A stretch of DNA of 64,000 nucleotides from Maribacter aquivivus (GTDB lineage Bacteria; Bacteroidota; Bacteroidia; Flavobacteriales; Flavobacteriaceae), in assembly GCF_900142175.1 (NCBI RefSeq), contig NZ_FQZX01000003.1:406471-470470 (forward strand), in the 5' to 3' direction. The position numbers and the translations under genes are program-made. Below are positions 27,480 to 36,011 of the stretch, one piece after another; within the stretch, counting starts at the first letter, position 1, and every line of letters begins with the position of its first letter. The notes under the pieces were generated by a model, which did not search any database, was not told where the DNA came from, and worked only from the letters and a program-made list of their open reading frames with translations.

Positions 27480-28124
27480 CTAATTTCTTAGAATGAAATA
27501 ACCTTCATCCTTATATTTAGCTTCATCAAAAGTAAATAAGGTTTTGGACAAATCTTGATCTGTTTTAAAAGAATTAACAGTGATAGTTGTCTTAGTGCCG
27601 TTCTTACCAGTTTCAATAAGTTTATAGATGTGTTTAGTACCCATATCAATACCTAGTAATCTAGATTTTATTTCAGTATCAGAATCTATAGGTGTCAATT
27701 TTACATACTGCACTTTTCTACCTTGTACATTTTGTAAAATATCCCAATCATAATTGTGTCCTTCTTTGTAGAAAGTCAACATTTTAGAAGGTGTCATTGC
27801 ATTTTCATCATCAGACTTATCTTCAATAGTTACTTCTTCATTTTCAGGTACAATAGTGTATACTTTATTACCATCGAAAATTTGTTGAGAGCCTAAATAG
27901 TTGAACATATATTTATTACCTGCAAGGGTAACGTCTCCTCTTGTTTCTTGGTTAATACCGGCTTCTGCATTCTTTAAATCGAATTTAAAATCTACGAAGA
28001 TGTTATCATAACTCTGTACTTTGTTATAAACTTCATCTAACAATGCTTTTGCTTTATCTGAACCTTGTGCATTTGCAAAGGTTGCAGTAAACATAATCGT
28101 CAATACAATAATAATTTTCTTCAT
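27480..28124 (-). CDS. lolA: LolA-like periplasmic lipoprotein carrier
   Basis: A 214-residue secreted protein with an N-terminal signal peptide (cleavage after TFANA, about residue 19). It fits the LolA/LolB half-barrel family: an early DFKFDLKNAEAG strand, GDVTLAGNKYMFNYLGSQQIFDGNKVYTI, and the tail TITVNSFKTDQDLSKTLFTFDEAKY. LolA carries lipoproteins from the inner to the outer membrane. It lies between ftsK (12-bp gap) and the LptF/G permease, an order common in Flavobacteriia. Confidence 0.85.
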   Translation of the reverse strand: MKKIIIVLTIMFTATFANAQGSDKAKALLDEVYNKVQSYDNIFVDFKFDLKNAEAGINQETRGDVTLAGNKYMFNYLGSQQIFDGNKVYTIVPENEEVTIEDKSDDENAMTPSKMLTFYKEGHNYDWDILQNVQGRKVQYVKLTPIDSDTEIKSRLLGIDMGTKHIYKLIETGKNGTKTTITVNSFKTDQDLSKTLFTFDEAKYKDEGYFILRN

Positions 28125-28136
28125 CTTTTTTTAATA

Positions 28137-30524
28137 TTATTCATTATCCAATATTTGCTGAAGGGCAACCATGTCAGATACATAAACCTGTCTTGCTTTA
28201 CTACCTTCAAACGGACCTACAATGCCTGCGGCTTCTAATTGATCAATAATTCTACCGGCTCTATTGTACCCTAGTTTCAATTTTCGTTGAATTAAAGAAG
28301 CAGAACCTTGTTGGGCAATTACGATAACTTCAGCAGCTTCGCGAAACTTTGCATCCCTGTCAGACACGTTATTATCAAGACTCGTGCCAGAATCTTCACC
28401 AACATACTCAGGTAATTCGTGCGCATCTGGGTAAGCACGCTGACTACCAATGAATTCCACAATTTTTGCTACCTCTGGGGTGTCAACAAATGCACATTGA
28501 ATACGGGTGACATCATTACCTTGTGTAAATAACATATCTCCTCTACCAATTAATTGATCTGCACCTGCGGTATCTAAAATAGTTCTTGAATCTATTTTAG
28601 AAGTTACTCTAAACGCTAACCTCGCAGGGAAGTTGGCTTTGATGATACCTGTAATAACGTTTACAGAAGGTCTTTGCGTTGCAATGATTAAATGTATACC
28701 AATTGCTCTTGCTAATTGAGCAAGTCTTGCTACGGGCGTTTCTACCTCTTTTCCGGCAGTCATGATCAAATCGGCAAACTCATCAATTACTAGTACAATG
28801 TATGGTAAGAATTTGTGTCCGTCGTTCGGATTCAGTTTTCTAGCCTTAAACTTAGTGTTGTATTCTTTTAAGTTACGAACCATCGCTAATTTTAATAGCT
28901 CGTATCTATTATCCATTTCAATACAAAGTGAATTCAAGGTGTGAATTACTTTTGTGTTATCTGTGATAATAGCTTCTTCAGAATCAGGAAGCTTAGCTAA
29001 GAAATGACGTTCAATTTTATTGTACAGCGTAAGTTCAACTTTCTTTGGATCTACCAAAATAAATTTCACCTCTGCCGGATGCTTTTTATATAATAATGAT
29101 GTAAGTACTGCATTTAAACCAACCGATTTACCTTGACCAGTTGCACCTGCCATTAAAAGGTGAGGCATTTTTGCTAAATCTACTACAAAAGTTTCGTTGC
29201 TAATGGTCTTACCGAAAGCAATTGGTAATTCCATTTCTGCCTTTTGAAATTTGCTAGAGGCAATTACAGAACGCATAGATACAATCGATGAATTCTTGTT
29301 AGGTACTTCTATACCAATAGTTCCTTTACCAGGAATAGGGGCAATGATACGTATGCCTAATGCTGCTAATGATAAGGCGATATCATCTTCAAGGTTTTTA
29401 ATCTTCGATATTCTTACACCTGCTTCTGGTACAATTTCGTATAATGTAACTGTCGGACCAATGGTTGCCTTAATTTGGGCAATTCCGATTTTATAATTTT
29501 TTAGAGTTTCAACAATTTTATTCTTGTTTTCCTCTAATTCTTCCTGGTTGATGGTAATGCCACCGGTAGCCCCATGAGCATCTAAAAGATCAAGTGTAGG
29601 GAATTTGTAGTTACCTAATTCTAGGGTAGGGTCGAACTCTCCAAAATCATCTACAAGTTTATTGGCAAGAATATCAATTTCTTCGGGTTCTTCAACAACC
29701 GACTCAACCTCCATTGCTAATGTTTCTTCTGGCTCAGGTTCTGGTATTGTAACTTCAAAATCGTTAGTTTTTTTCTCTTTTTCTAAATGAGGAATTTCTG
29801 CCTTATGGGTATAGGTGTCTAAAATAACTGGAACTTCTTCTTCTAATGAAGTGGTAAGAATATCTTCTTGCTCTTTTTGTTCTTTCTTTTTAGTTGCTTT
29901 CCGTTCTTGGTTGGCTTTAAATTCTGTAGAAATAGCTTCTTTTCTAGAATTAAAGAAAGATGAAATACCTTCAGGTGTAACTTCAAATAATCGAACTAGA
30001 ATAAATATGAGTCCGAATACCAATATAAGTAATACGCCAATTTTACCGGCGTAATCTTGTAAGAAATCATTCATTTCAAAACCAACCAATCCGCCTAACA
30101 GTGGGCTAGTGGTTGCAAAGAAACCTAATGCAATAGAAATCCAAATAATGAATAATAGACCCCAAATCCATTTTTTGAACAATGCTTTTAAAGGTAGGCC
30201 TAAAAAGAGGTAAATACCTGTAATACAGATTAAAAACGGAATAATTAGAGAAGCTATACCAAAGCCCCTATACATAAAAAAGTGGCTAATGCTTGCTCCG
30301 AATTTGTTCAGTAAATTTTTTGCAAGTTCATTACGATCTTTAAATTCAGACAATAGACTTTGGTCATCTTGCCAGTTAAAGTAAAATGAAATAAACGAAA
30401 AGAACAATGCAATACTAAAGAGCATCAATAAACTACCCAAAATGATTTTATTCTGTTTGGATAATTTAAACGGTGTTCGCTTTTTAGTAGGTTTTGGCTT
30501 TGATTTAGTTGCCTTTTTTGCCAT
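28137..30524 (-). CDS. ftsK: FtsK/SpoIIIE DNA translocase
   Basis: A 795-residue septum-located DNA pump needed for chromosome segregation. It has four N-terminal membrane helices (about 25-185), a charged linker (about 190-310), the FtsK alpha/beta motor with Walker A GATGQGKSVGLN (Lys466) and Walker B-type YIVLVIDEFADLI, ATQRPSVNVITG, and a C-terminal gamma winged helix (SLIQRKLKLGYNRAGRIIDQLEAAGI). The linker is short compared with E. coli FtsK. It is the first gene of the ftsK-lolA-lptF/G-ribB operon. Confidence 0.96.
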   Translation of the reverse strand: MAKKATKSKPKPTKKRTPFKLSKQNKIILGSLLMLFSIALFFSFISFYFNWQDDQSLLSEFKDRNELAKNLLNKFGASISHFFMYRGFGIASLIIPFLICITGIYLFLGLPLKALFKKWIWGLLFIIWISIALGFFATTSPLLGGLVGFEMNDFLQDYAGKIGVLLILVFGLIFILVRLFEVTPEGISSFFNSRKEAISTEFKANQERKATKKKEQKEQEDILTTSLEEEVPVILDTYTHKAEIPHLEKEKKTNDFEVTIPEPEPEETLAMEVESVVEEPEEIDILANKLVDDFGEFDPTLELGNYKFPTLDLLDAHGATGGITINQEELEENKNKIVETLKNYKIGIAQIKATIGPTVTLYEIVPEAGVRISKIKNLEDDIALSLAALGIRIIAPIPGKGTIGIEVPNKNSSIVSMRSVIASSKFQKAEMELPIAFGKTISNETFVVDLAKMPHLLMAGATGQGKSVGLNAVLTSLLYKKHPAEVKFILVDPKKVELTLYNKIERHFLAKLPDSEEAIITDNTKVIHTLNSLCIEMDNRYELLKLAMVRNLKEYNTKFKARKLNPNDGHKFLPYIVLVIDEFADLIMTAGKEVETPVARLAQLARAIGIHLIIATQRPSVNVITGIIKANFPARLAFRVTSKIDSRTILDTAGADQLIGRGDMLFTQGNDVTRIQCAFVDTPEVAKIVEFIGSQRAYPDAHELPEYVGEDSGTSLDNNVSDRDAKFREAAEVIVIAQQGSASLIQRKLKLGYNRAGRIIDQLEAAGIVGPFEGSKARQVYVSDMVALQQILDNE

Positions 30525-30550
30525 TAAAACTTAATTCTGATGCTAAATTA

Positions 30551-30558
30551 CAAATTTA
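30551..30558 (-). promoter_or_regulatory. Candidate -7 element for ftsK operon
   Basis: TAAATTTG on the minus strand matches TAnnTTTG and lies 26 bp upstream of the ftsK start. The -33 region is a weak TTAG (30577-30580) at 18-bp spacing, so this is tentative. Confidence 0.35.
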
Positions 30559-30588
30559 CGATGAGCTACGTTGAAACTAAGAACTAAC

Positions 30589-30954
30589 CTATAGAATCTT
30601 GGGTAGGTAGATTATGAGTCCAACAATGGCAGAAGCTATTGAAACTAGCATTACGGCACCTGCAGAAATATCTTTTATAAATCCGATTTTGATATCAAAT
30701 TCTGGTTGAATATAATCTGCAATTTTTTCAACAGCGGTATTCATGCCTTCAATTCCTAAAACAATTGCAATTGCAAATATTTGAAGTATCCATTCTGTAC
30801 TTGAAATATCATAGTAGAAGCCTGCGGCAGTCATTACTATGGCAATGAATACCTGTATTTTTATACTAGCTTCGGTTCGTATTAAAAGGAAGGCGCCTTT
30901 AAGGGCGAAGCCTACACTTTTAATACGATTTACCAAAAAGGATTCTTTGGGCAT
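30589..30954 (-). CDS. dgkA: Diacylglycerol kinase (DgkA type)
   Basis: A 121-residue integral membrane kinase with three helices. Diagnostic features are RIKSVGFALKGAFLLIRTEASIKIQVFIA near the N-terminus, and IVLGIEGMNTAVEKIADYIQPEFD, the conserved E-x-x-N-T-A/x-E-x-x-x-D catalytic stretch. In Gram-positives and Bacteroidota such proteins can act as undecaprenol kinases as well as diacylglycerol kinases, so lipid specificity is open. It begins 15 bp after tpx and may be co-transcribed with it. Confidence 0.92.
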   Translation of the reverse strand: MPKESFLVNRIKSVGFALKGAFLLIRTEASIKIQVFIAIVMTAAGFYYDISSTEWILQIFAIAIVLGIEGMNTAVEKIADYIQPEFDIKIGFIKDISAGAVMLVSIASAIVGLIIYLPKIL

Positions 30955-30969
30955 GAGTCTCCTATATTA

Positions 30970-31473
30970 TTAGTTCATTAATGCCTCTAAAGCTGCTTTG
31001 TAATTTGGCTCTTCTGTAGTTTCTGCTACCTGCTCTGTATACAATACATTACCTTTTTCATCAACAACTACAACTGCTCTTGAAAGTAATGGAGCTAATG
31101 GTCCGTCTGAAAATGCTACGTTGTATCCTTTTCCAAAATTACCATCTTTAAAATCAGAAAGCATTTCAACATTTTCTATACCTTCTGCACCACAAAATCT
31201 TGCTTGTGCAAATGGTAAATCTTTAGAAATACAAAGTACAATAGTGTTATCTAATTCAGCAGCCTCTTGGTTAAACTGACGTACAGACTGTGCGCAAGTA
31301 CCTGTATCAACACTTGGGAATATATTTAATACTACTCTAGAACCTTCATAATCTGAAAGTTTTACGGTAGATAAGTCATTCTTAGTTAATTGAAATTCTG
31401 GAGCTTTTTCGCCGTTTGCAGGTAAAGTTCCTAATGTGTGTATTTCGTTTCCTTTTAGTGTAACCGAAGCCAT
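30970..31473 (-). CDS. tpx: Thiol peroxidase (atypical 2-Cys peroxiredoxin)
   Basis: A 167-residue Tpx that reduces hydroperoxides using thioredoxin. The peroxidatic Cys60 lies in SVDTGTCAQSVRQFN and the resolving Cys94 in FAQARFCGAEGIENV, the spacing of atypical 2-Cys Tpx enzymes. ALSRAVVVVDEKGNV is the family's conserved strand. There is no signal peptide, so it is cytoplasmic. It sits with a thioredoxin-like gene and a typical 2-Cys peroxiredoxin, but a terminator separates it from them. Confidence 0.95.
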   Translation of the reverse strand: MASVTLKGNEIHTLGTLPANGEKAPEFQLTKNDLSTVKLSDYEGSRVVLNIFPSVDTGTCAQSVRQFNQEAAELDNTIVLCISKDLPFAQARFCGAEGIENVEMLSDFKDGNFGKGYNVAFSDGPLAPLLSRAVVVVDEKGNVLYTEQVAETTEEPNYKAALEALMN

Positions 31474-31542
31474 AACTTTTATCTTTTTATAATTGAGAGT
31501 GTGAAATTATAAAATATAAAGTTGAAATGAGCGGGAATATGA

Positions 31543-31576
31543 TAAAAAAAAGTCCTTTCATAATTGAAAGGACTTT
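31543..31576 (-). terminator. Terminator after the thioredoxin/small-protein pair
   Basis: Stem AAAGTCCTTTCA (31549-31560) and its complement at 31565-31576 form a 12-bp hairpin with a 4-nt loop. On the minus strand it is followed by a T8 run at about 31543-31550. It lies 18 bp after the DUF6952-like stop and isolates tpx from the upstream genes. Confidence 0.9.
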
Positions 31577-31594
31577 GTGTATTTTAAATAGCTA

Positions 31595-31852
31595 TTATTT
31601 GTCTATGGAGCCTAAAACTCGCTGCATAAATTGATTCATAGCATCTTTTTTTGGGGTGCCTTGCTCTATGCTGTTCGCAACCTCTATGGCACCGTACATA
31701 TTAGAAATTAATTCGCCAATTACATCAAGCTCTTCATCTTTTAGTGAAGGTAACTCTGTTAGTGCTTCTAAAGTTTCAATAGTTTCTAGAACAAAATCGC
31801 TATCTTTTTCTTCTATGAACTCTGTCAGTAATTTAATTATGGGTAATCTCAC
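31595..31852 (-). CDS. Small conserved helical protein (DUF6952-like)
   Basis: An 85-residue acidic, all-helical protein without a signal peptide or cysteines. It resembles a short protein found beside thioredoxins and peroxiredoxins in Flavobacteriia (DUF6952, from memory). Its start codon lies inside the last codons of the thioredoxin gene, with a 20-nt overlap, so translational coupling is likely. Function unknown. The tight coupling suggests it acts with the thioredoxin partner. Confidence 0.7.
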   Translation of the reverse strand: MRLPIIKLLTEFIEEKDSDFVLETIETLEALTELPSLKDEELDVIGELISNMYGAIEVANSIEQGTPKKDAMNQFMQRVLGSIDK

Positions 31853-32147
31853 TGATCAAATCTTTTAATAGGTCATACTTGTTAGTCTGAACCTGATTTT
31901 TAATTTTCCCTTTCTCGAAAGAAGCGAAGGTTGGTAAGTTGCTTACATCTGCTAGCTTTCTAGATTCAGGAAATTTTTCTGCATCTGCCAATACAAATGT
32001 AATGTTCTCATTTTGTGAAGCCTCTTTTTTGAATTTCGGCTTCATGATTCTACAGTTACCACACCATGTTGCAGAATATTGAACTACAACATTTGGATTA
32101 TTATCTATGATTTCCTGTAAATTATCTTGTTCTAATTCTAATAACAT
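31833..32147 (-). CDS. Thioredoxin-family protein
   Basis: A 104-residue single-domain cytoplasmic thioredoxin. The active site is W-C29-G-N-C32 rather than the classic CGPC, and the cis-proline strand is SNLPTFASFEKGK. A CGNC site suggests a redox potential different from housekeeping TrxA. It follows the peroxiredoxin gene by 70 bp, with a hairpin between, and overlaps the downstream small gene. It is a plausible reductant for the adjacent peroxiredoxins. Confidence 0.9.
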   Translation of the reverse strand: MLLELEQDNLQEIIDNNPNVVVQYSATWCGNCRIMKPKFKKEASQNENITFVLADAEKFPESRKLADVSNLPTFASFEKGKIKNQVQTNKYDLLKDLISEITHN

Positions 32148-32173
32148 AATTAAAGTTATTTAAAGATTAATAA

Positions 32174-32206
32174 AATGAACATGAAGTCAATGACTTCATG
32201 TTCATT
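32174..32206 (-). terminator. Hairpin after the peroxiredoxin gene
   Basis: A perfect 15-bp inverted repeat, AATGAACATGAAGTC at 32174-32188 and its complement at 32192-32206, has a 3-nt loop. It lies 11 bp past the peroxiredoxin stop. The T tract after it on the minus strand is short (TTTTATT), so it may be a partial terminator or an mRNA 3'-stabilizing hairpin. Confidence 0.65.
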
Positions 32207-32217
32207 ACTGTTTTTGC

Positions 32218-32862
32218 TTAGTTAGCATGTGTAGAAAGGTAGCTAGCAACTCCGTCTCTGTTTGCAGACATTGCATCTTTACCTTCTTCCCAGTTTGCTG
32301 GGCATACTTCACCTTTTTCTTGTACGTGCGTTAAAGCATCTACTATACGTAGGTATTCGTTCACGTTTCTACCTAAAGGCATGTTGTTGATGCTTTCGTG
32401 TTGTACAACACCATCTTCGTCAATAATATATGTTGCTCTGTAAGTAACATTATCACCTTCAACAGTTACCACATCATTTTCTTCGTCATATTTTTCATTG
32501 GTAATGTCTAAAATACCTAAAGTAGAAGCTAAGTTTCTATTGCTGTCTGCTAATATTGGGTATTTAACACCTTCAATACCACCATTATCTTTAGCAGTGC
32601 TTAACCATGCAAAATGTACTTCTGGAGTATCACATGAAGCACCGATTACGATAGTGTTTCTTTTTTCGAATTCACCAATAGCAGCCTGAAAAGCGTGTAA
32701 TTCTGTAGGGCAAACAAAAGTAAAATCTTTTGGATACCAGAAAAGAACCACTTTTTTATTATTTTTTTGAGCCTCTTCTAATACATTAAGTTTAAAAGTG
32801 TCGCCCATGTCGTTCATTGCGTTAACACTAAGATTTGGGAATTTTTTTCCTACAAATGCCAT
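32218..32862 (-). CDS. Typical 2-Cys peroxiredoxin (AhpC/Prx1 family)
   Basis: A 214-residue peroxidase. Peroxidatic Cys51 is in KDFTFVCPTELHAF, and the resolving Cys is in the C-terminal EVCPANWEEGKDAM. GGIEGVKYPILAD and RATYIIDEDGVVQH are standard. It likely removes H2O2 and alkyl hydroperoxides, with electrons supplied by a thioredoxin such as the one encoded next. A GG-type motif at GGIEG and the long tail recall overoxidation-sensitive Prx1 types, though this is not diagnostic. Confidence 0.94.
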   Translation of the reverse strand: MAFVGKKFPNLSVNAMNDMGDTFKLNVLEEAQKNNKKVVLFWYPKDFTFVCPTELHAFQAAIGEFEKRNTIVIGASCDTPEVHFAWLSTAKDNGGIEGVKYPILADSNRNLASTLGILDITNEKYDEENDVVTVEGDNVTYRATYIIDEDGVVQHESINNMPLGRNVNEYLRIVDALTHVQEKGEVCPANWEEGKDAMSANRDGVASYLSTHAN

Positions 32863-32894
32863 AATATGTTTTCGTTTTATAATTAATTATAAAG

Positions 32895-32902
32895 CAAAAT
32901 TA
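32895..32902 (-). promoter_or_regulatory. Candidate -7 element for the peroxiredoxin gene
   Basis: TAATTTTG on the minus strand matches TAnnTTTG and lies 32 bp upstream of the start codon. I could not find a good TTG at -33 spacing, so confidence is modest. Confidence 0.35.
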
Positions 32903-33086
32903 AGACTTGATACGGCGTTTACAGACTTTCTAAATTAGAATTTTCAATGCAAGAATAACTATTTTGAATAGCTAAAGAGAAAGGGCTAGTTCAATAAGAA
33001 TGATGTAATTTTTGAGCTTAAAAATTATCAGATCAACAGAAACTTATTGTTTGAAGTGATAATAAGAGAGAATGGTTTTTTTAAAA

Positions 33087-34565
33087 TTATTTAGTAGCTA
33101 ATTTTTTAATCTTAATGTTGAAGCCGGCAAAGATGAAAGTCATTATTGGACTTAACCAATTGAAGATGGCATATACAAAATATTCTGCTACGCCTACACC
33201 TAAAACGCCACTATGGTAAGCTCCACAAGTGTTGTAAGGTATTAGTACTGATGTTACCGTACCTGTGTCTTCTAATGTTCTACTTAAGTTTTCCGGTGCT
33301 AGACCTCTATCTTTAAATGCTTTTGAGAACATTTTTCCTGGTACTACAATCGCCAAGTACTGATCAGAAGCCGTTCCGTTTAAAACGATACAGCTTATAC
33401 CTGTACTAAAGAATAGACCAAATGTAGATTTAGCCATTTTAAGCAAGGATTTTGTAATTCTTGATAAAGCACCTATCCCGTCCATAATTCCTCCAAAAAA
33501 CATAGCACAGATAATTAACCAAATGGTACCTAGCATACCTGTCATTCCTTTAGAAGAGAATAAATCGCTTAATGCTTTGTTGTCAGTTGGTACATCTGTG
33601 CTAACGGTGATGGCTTTTAAAATTCCTTGATAACCTGATTGAAAAGTCAATTCTGATGCCCCTGTGATGCCAGCAACTATATTTGGTTGAAAGATTAGTG
33701 CAAAAAGTGCAGCTAATAGGGTTCCTATTAATAAGGCAGCCAATGGTGGCGTCTTTTTAACGATTAAAAATATAACGGCTAAAGGTACCAAAAATAACCA
33801 ACCGTTAATATCAAAGGAGGAATCTATAGATGCTAAAATAGCATCTACATCCGCTTCTCCGTTAGTTTCTAAACTAAAGCCGATAATCAAAAATACAATT
33901 AGCGTAACTGAAATGGTAGGTACAGTTGTCCACAGCATATACTTAATATGTGAGAACAATTCGCCACCTGCCATTGCCGGTGCTAAATTTGTAGTATCAC
34001 TCAGTGGAGAAAGTTTGTCACCAAAATATGCGCCAGATAAAACAGCCCCAGCGGTCATCCCTAGAGAAATACCTAATGCTTCACCTATACCTATTAATGC
34101 TATACCTACGGTTGCAGACGTTGTCCAGCTGCTACCCGTTGCAACAGAAATTACAGCGCAAATGATTACACAAGCCGCTAAGAATATTGTGGGATTAAGA
34201 ATTTGGAGTCCATAATAAATCATTGCAGGTATAATACCACTAACAAGCCATGTGCCTGCCAGTGCACCAACCATTAGTAATATTAACAATGCACCTGTGG
34301 TAGATCGAATGTTCTCTTCTACTTCGGCTATCATTTGCTTATAAGAAACCTTATTTGCAAACCCAACAATAGCTGCAACTGCACCGCCCATTAAAAGTAT
34401 GAACTGATTTGAGCCACTTAAGGCGTCATCACCAAATACATAAACATTATATGCTAGCATAGCAACTAGGGCTATAACCGGAATTAAAGCGGCAAATATG
34501 CTTAATTCTTTATTGTCAACGATATGCTCGTTTTCCCTGTGTTCATTGGTATTTTGGTCTGACAT
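33087..34565 (-). CDS. nhaC: NhaC-family Na+/H+ antiporter
   Basis: A 492-residue, about 11-12-helix antiporter. The family core is visible as ATGSSWTTSATVGIALIGIGEALG, followed by GAVLSGAYFGDKLSPLSDTTNLAPAM. LNGTASDQYLAIVVPGKMF and SVLIPYNTCGAYHSGVLGV occur in the second half. NhaC proteins exchange sodium (or malate/lactate in related groups) for protons at the inner membrane. It follows the PLP-enzyme gene by 75 bp on the same strand. A 12-bp palindrome, CGTAATATTACG (34587-34598), lies just upstream of its start. Confidence 0.9.
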   Translation of the reverse strand: MSDQNTNEHRENEHIVDNKELSIFAALIPVIALVAMLAYNVYVFGDDALSGSNQFILLMGGAVAAIVGFANKVSYKQMIAEVEENIRSTTGALLILLMVGALAGTWLVSGIIPAMIYYGLQILNPTIFLAACVIICAVISVATGSSWTTSATVGIALIGIGEALGISLGMTAGAVLSGAYFGDKLSPLSDTTNLAPAMAGGELFSHIKYMLWTTVPTISVTLIVFLIIGFSLETNGEADVDAILASIDSSFDINGWLFLVPLAVIFLIVKKTPPLAALLIGTLLAALFALIFQPNIVAGITGASELTFQSGYQGILKAITVSTDVPTDNKALSDLFSSKGMTGMLGTIWLIICAMFFGGIMDGIGALSRITKSLLKMAKSTFGLFFSTGISCIVLNGTASDQYLAIVVPGKMFSKAFKDRGLAPENLSRTLEDTGTVTSVLIPYNTCGAYHSGVLGVGVAEYFVYAIFNWLSPIMTFIFAGFNIKIKKLATK

Positions 34566-34640
34566 TAAAAGTTAGTTTGGTTTCTACGTAATATTACGAT
34601 TTCTGTAACGGTTGTGCAAACCCATTTTATAAATCAAATT

Positions 34641-35861
34641 TTAGGCTTTTATGCTTTTGACATCCAGTATATTAAGGTCTTCAAGACATTTTCTCATTAA
34701 GGCATAGGTTCTTTGAATATCATCGTCTAAGCCAATTGAAAATCGAATTAATCCGTTTCCTAGTCCCATTTCTTCTTGTTCCTCTAACGGAATTTCAGAA
34801 GATGTGGAGCTTCCGGGTGCGCTGAATAATGTTTTGTAAAACCCAAGGCTAACTGCTAAATAGCCTAATTTTCTTTCTTGCATTAATTCCATTAAAGCAT
34901 TTGCATTCTCAAGAGTACCTACATCCATAGTTACTAATCCGCCATATCCGTATTCGGGATTCATTTGATCTTCCATAATTAAATGCCCCGGGTGAGATGA
35001 TAATCCTGGATAGACAACTCTTAATCCGTCCTTTTCAAAATTCTCAGCTAAGTACTGTGCATTTTCACTATGCTTTTTCATACGAATATGTAGCGTGCGC
35101 ATGTTCTTTAAAATCGAAGCTGCGCGCATACTATCTAGAGTGCTGCCTAAAAGCATTCCTGCACCGTTGTTTACATCTTTAAGACTAAGGCAGAATTCTG
35201 TAGTACCACAAACAACACCGGCAACACAGTCACTGGTTCCGTTAATGAATTTGGTAAGACTATGAATAACGATATCTGCACCTAATTTGGCAGGCGAAAC
35301 GGTTAAAGGTGAAAAAGTATTGTCAACTATTAATGGTAATTCATTTTTCTTGGCAATGCGTGAAAGTGCAGAAATATCAGCAACCTCTAAAAGCGGATTA
35401 CTTACACTTTCGCAGTAAATCATCTTAGTATTTGGTGTAATAGCTGCGGCTACTGCATCAAGATCTGTAATGTCTAGAAAGGTAGTTTTAATTCCGAATT
35501 TGATCAAGAAATTTTTCATGAAAGCATATGTGCCACCATAAATAGTTCTACTACTAATAATATGATCGCCAGCATTACATAATTGTAATATCACGGCTGT
35601 AATGGCGCCCATGCCACTAGCGGTTACATTTGCACTCTCGGTGCCTTCTAAAGCTGCTAGTGCTTCACCTAAATATAAATTGGAAGGTGAAGAATGTCTG
35701 CTGTACAAATAACAACCCTCGGTATTTCCTTCAAAGGTGTCGAACATAGTTTTTGCCGATATAAAGGTGTACGTTGATGAATCGGATATAGAAGGATTTA
35801 CTCCGCCATATTCTCCGAAGTATTGTAGGTCTTGTAAGTCATTGCTGTTCTTTTGGCTCAT
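34641..35861 (-). CDS. Cys/Met-metabolism PLP enzyme (methionine gamma-lyase-like)
   Basis: A 406-residue trans-sulfuration-family enzyme. Key segments are YSRHSSPSNLYLGEALAALEGTE, TASGMGAITAVI, the PLP-stacking region IYGGTYAFMKNF, VDNTFSPL, and the Schiff-base Lys204 in HSLTKFINGTSDCVAG. In methionine gamma-lyases the residue after the stacking Tyr-Gly is usually Cys; here it is Gly, so gamma-lyase, O-acetylhomoserine sulfhydrylase and cystathionine gamma-synthase activities all remain possible. It is divergent from an Lrp/AsnC regulator, reminiscent of the mdeR-mdeA pairing, which slightly favours a catabolic lyase. Confidence 0.85.
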   Translation of the reverse strand: MSQKNSNDLQDLQYFGEYGGVNPSISDSSTYTFISAKTMFDTFEGNTEGCYLYSRHSSPSNLYLGEALAALEGTESANVTASGMGAITAVILQLCNAGDHIISSRTIYGGTYAFMKNFLIKFGIKTTFLDITDLDAVAAAITPNTKMIYCESVSNPLLEVADISALSRIAKKNELPLIVDNTFSPLTVSPAKLGADIVIHSLTKFINGTSDCVAGVVCGTTEFCLSLKDVNNGAGMLLGSTLDSMRAASILKNMRTLHIRMKKHSENAQYLAENFEKDGLRVVYPGLSSHPGHLIMEDQMNPEYGYGGLVTMDVGTLENANALMELMQERKLGYLAVSLGFYKTLFSAPGSSTSSEIPLEEQEEMGLGNGLIRFSIGLDDDIQRTYALMRKCLEDLNILDVKSIKA

Positions 35862-35950
35862 GGGTTGTTGTTTTCAGTAAAAATACCGTTTGAGTGTAAA
35901 ATTGTCAACATGAAGTTGTTTTATTGGTTTTTAAAACTATATTTAATTTT

Positions 35951-35973
35951 ATAATAGATTGAAAATCTATTAT
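35951..35973. promoter_or_regulatory. Palindromic operator candidate between the Lrp-type regulator and PLP-enzyme genes
   Basis: A perfect inverted repeat, ATAATAGATT-GAA-AATCTATTAT, lies in the 150-bp divergent intergenic region, 38 bp before the regulator start. AT-rich palindromes of about this size are bound by Lrp/AsnC dimers. No T tract follows in either direction, so it is not a terminator. Confidence 0.6.
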
Positions 35974-36011
35974 TGTGTGTTTTATAACAACTAGACAGAA
36001 TTATATTCATT

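Noticed and set aside
34587-34598. 12-bp palindrome CGTAATATTACG upstream of nhaC
   Set aside because: Too short and AT-rich to claim as an operator without conservation data; noted in the nhaC entry only.
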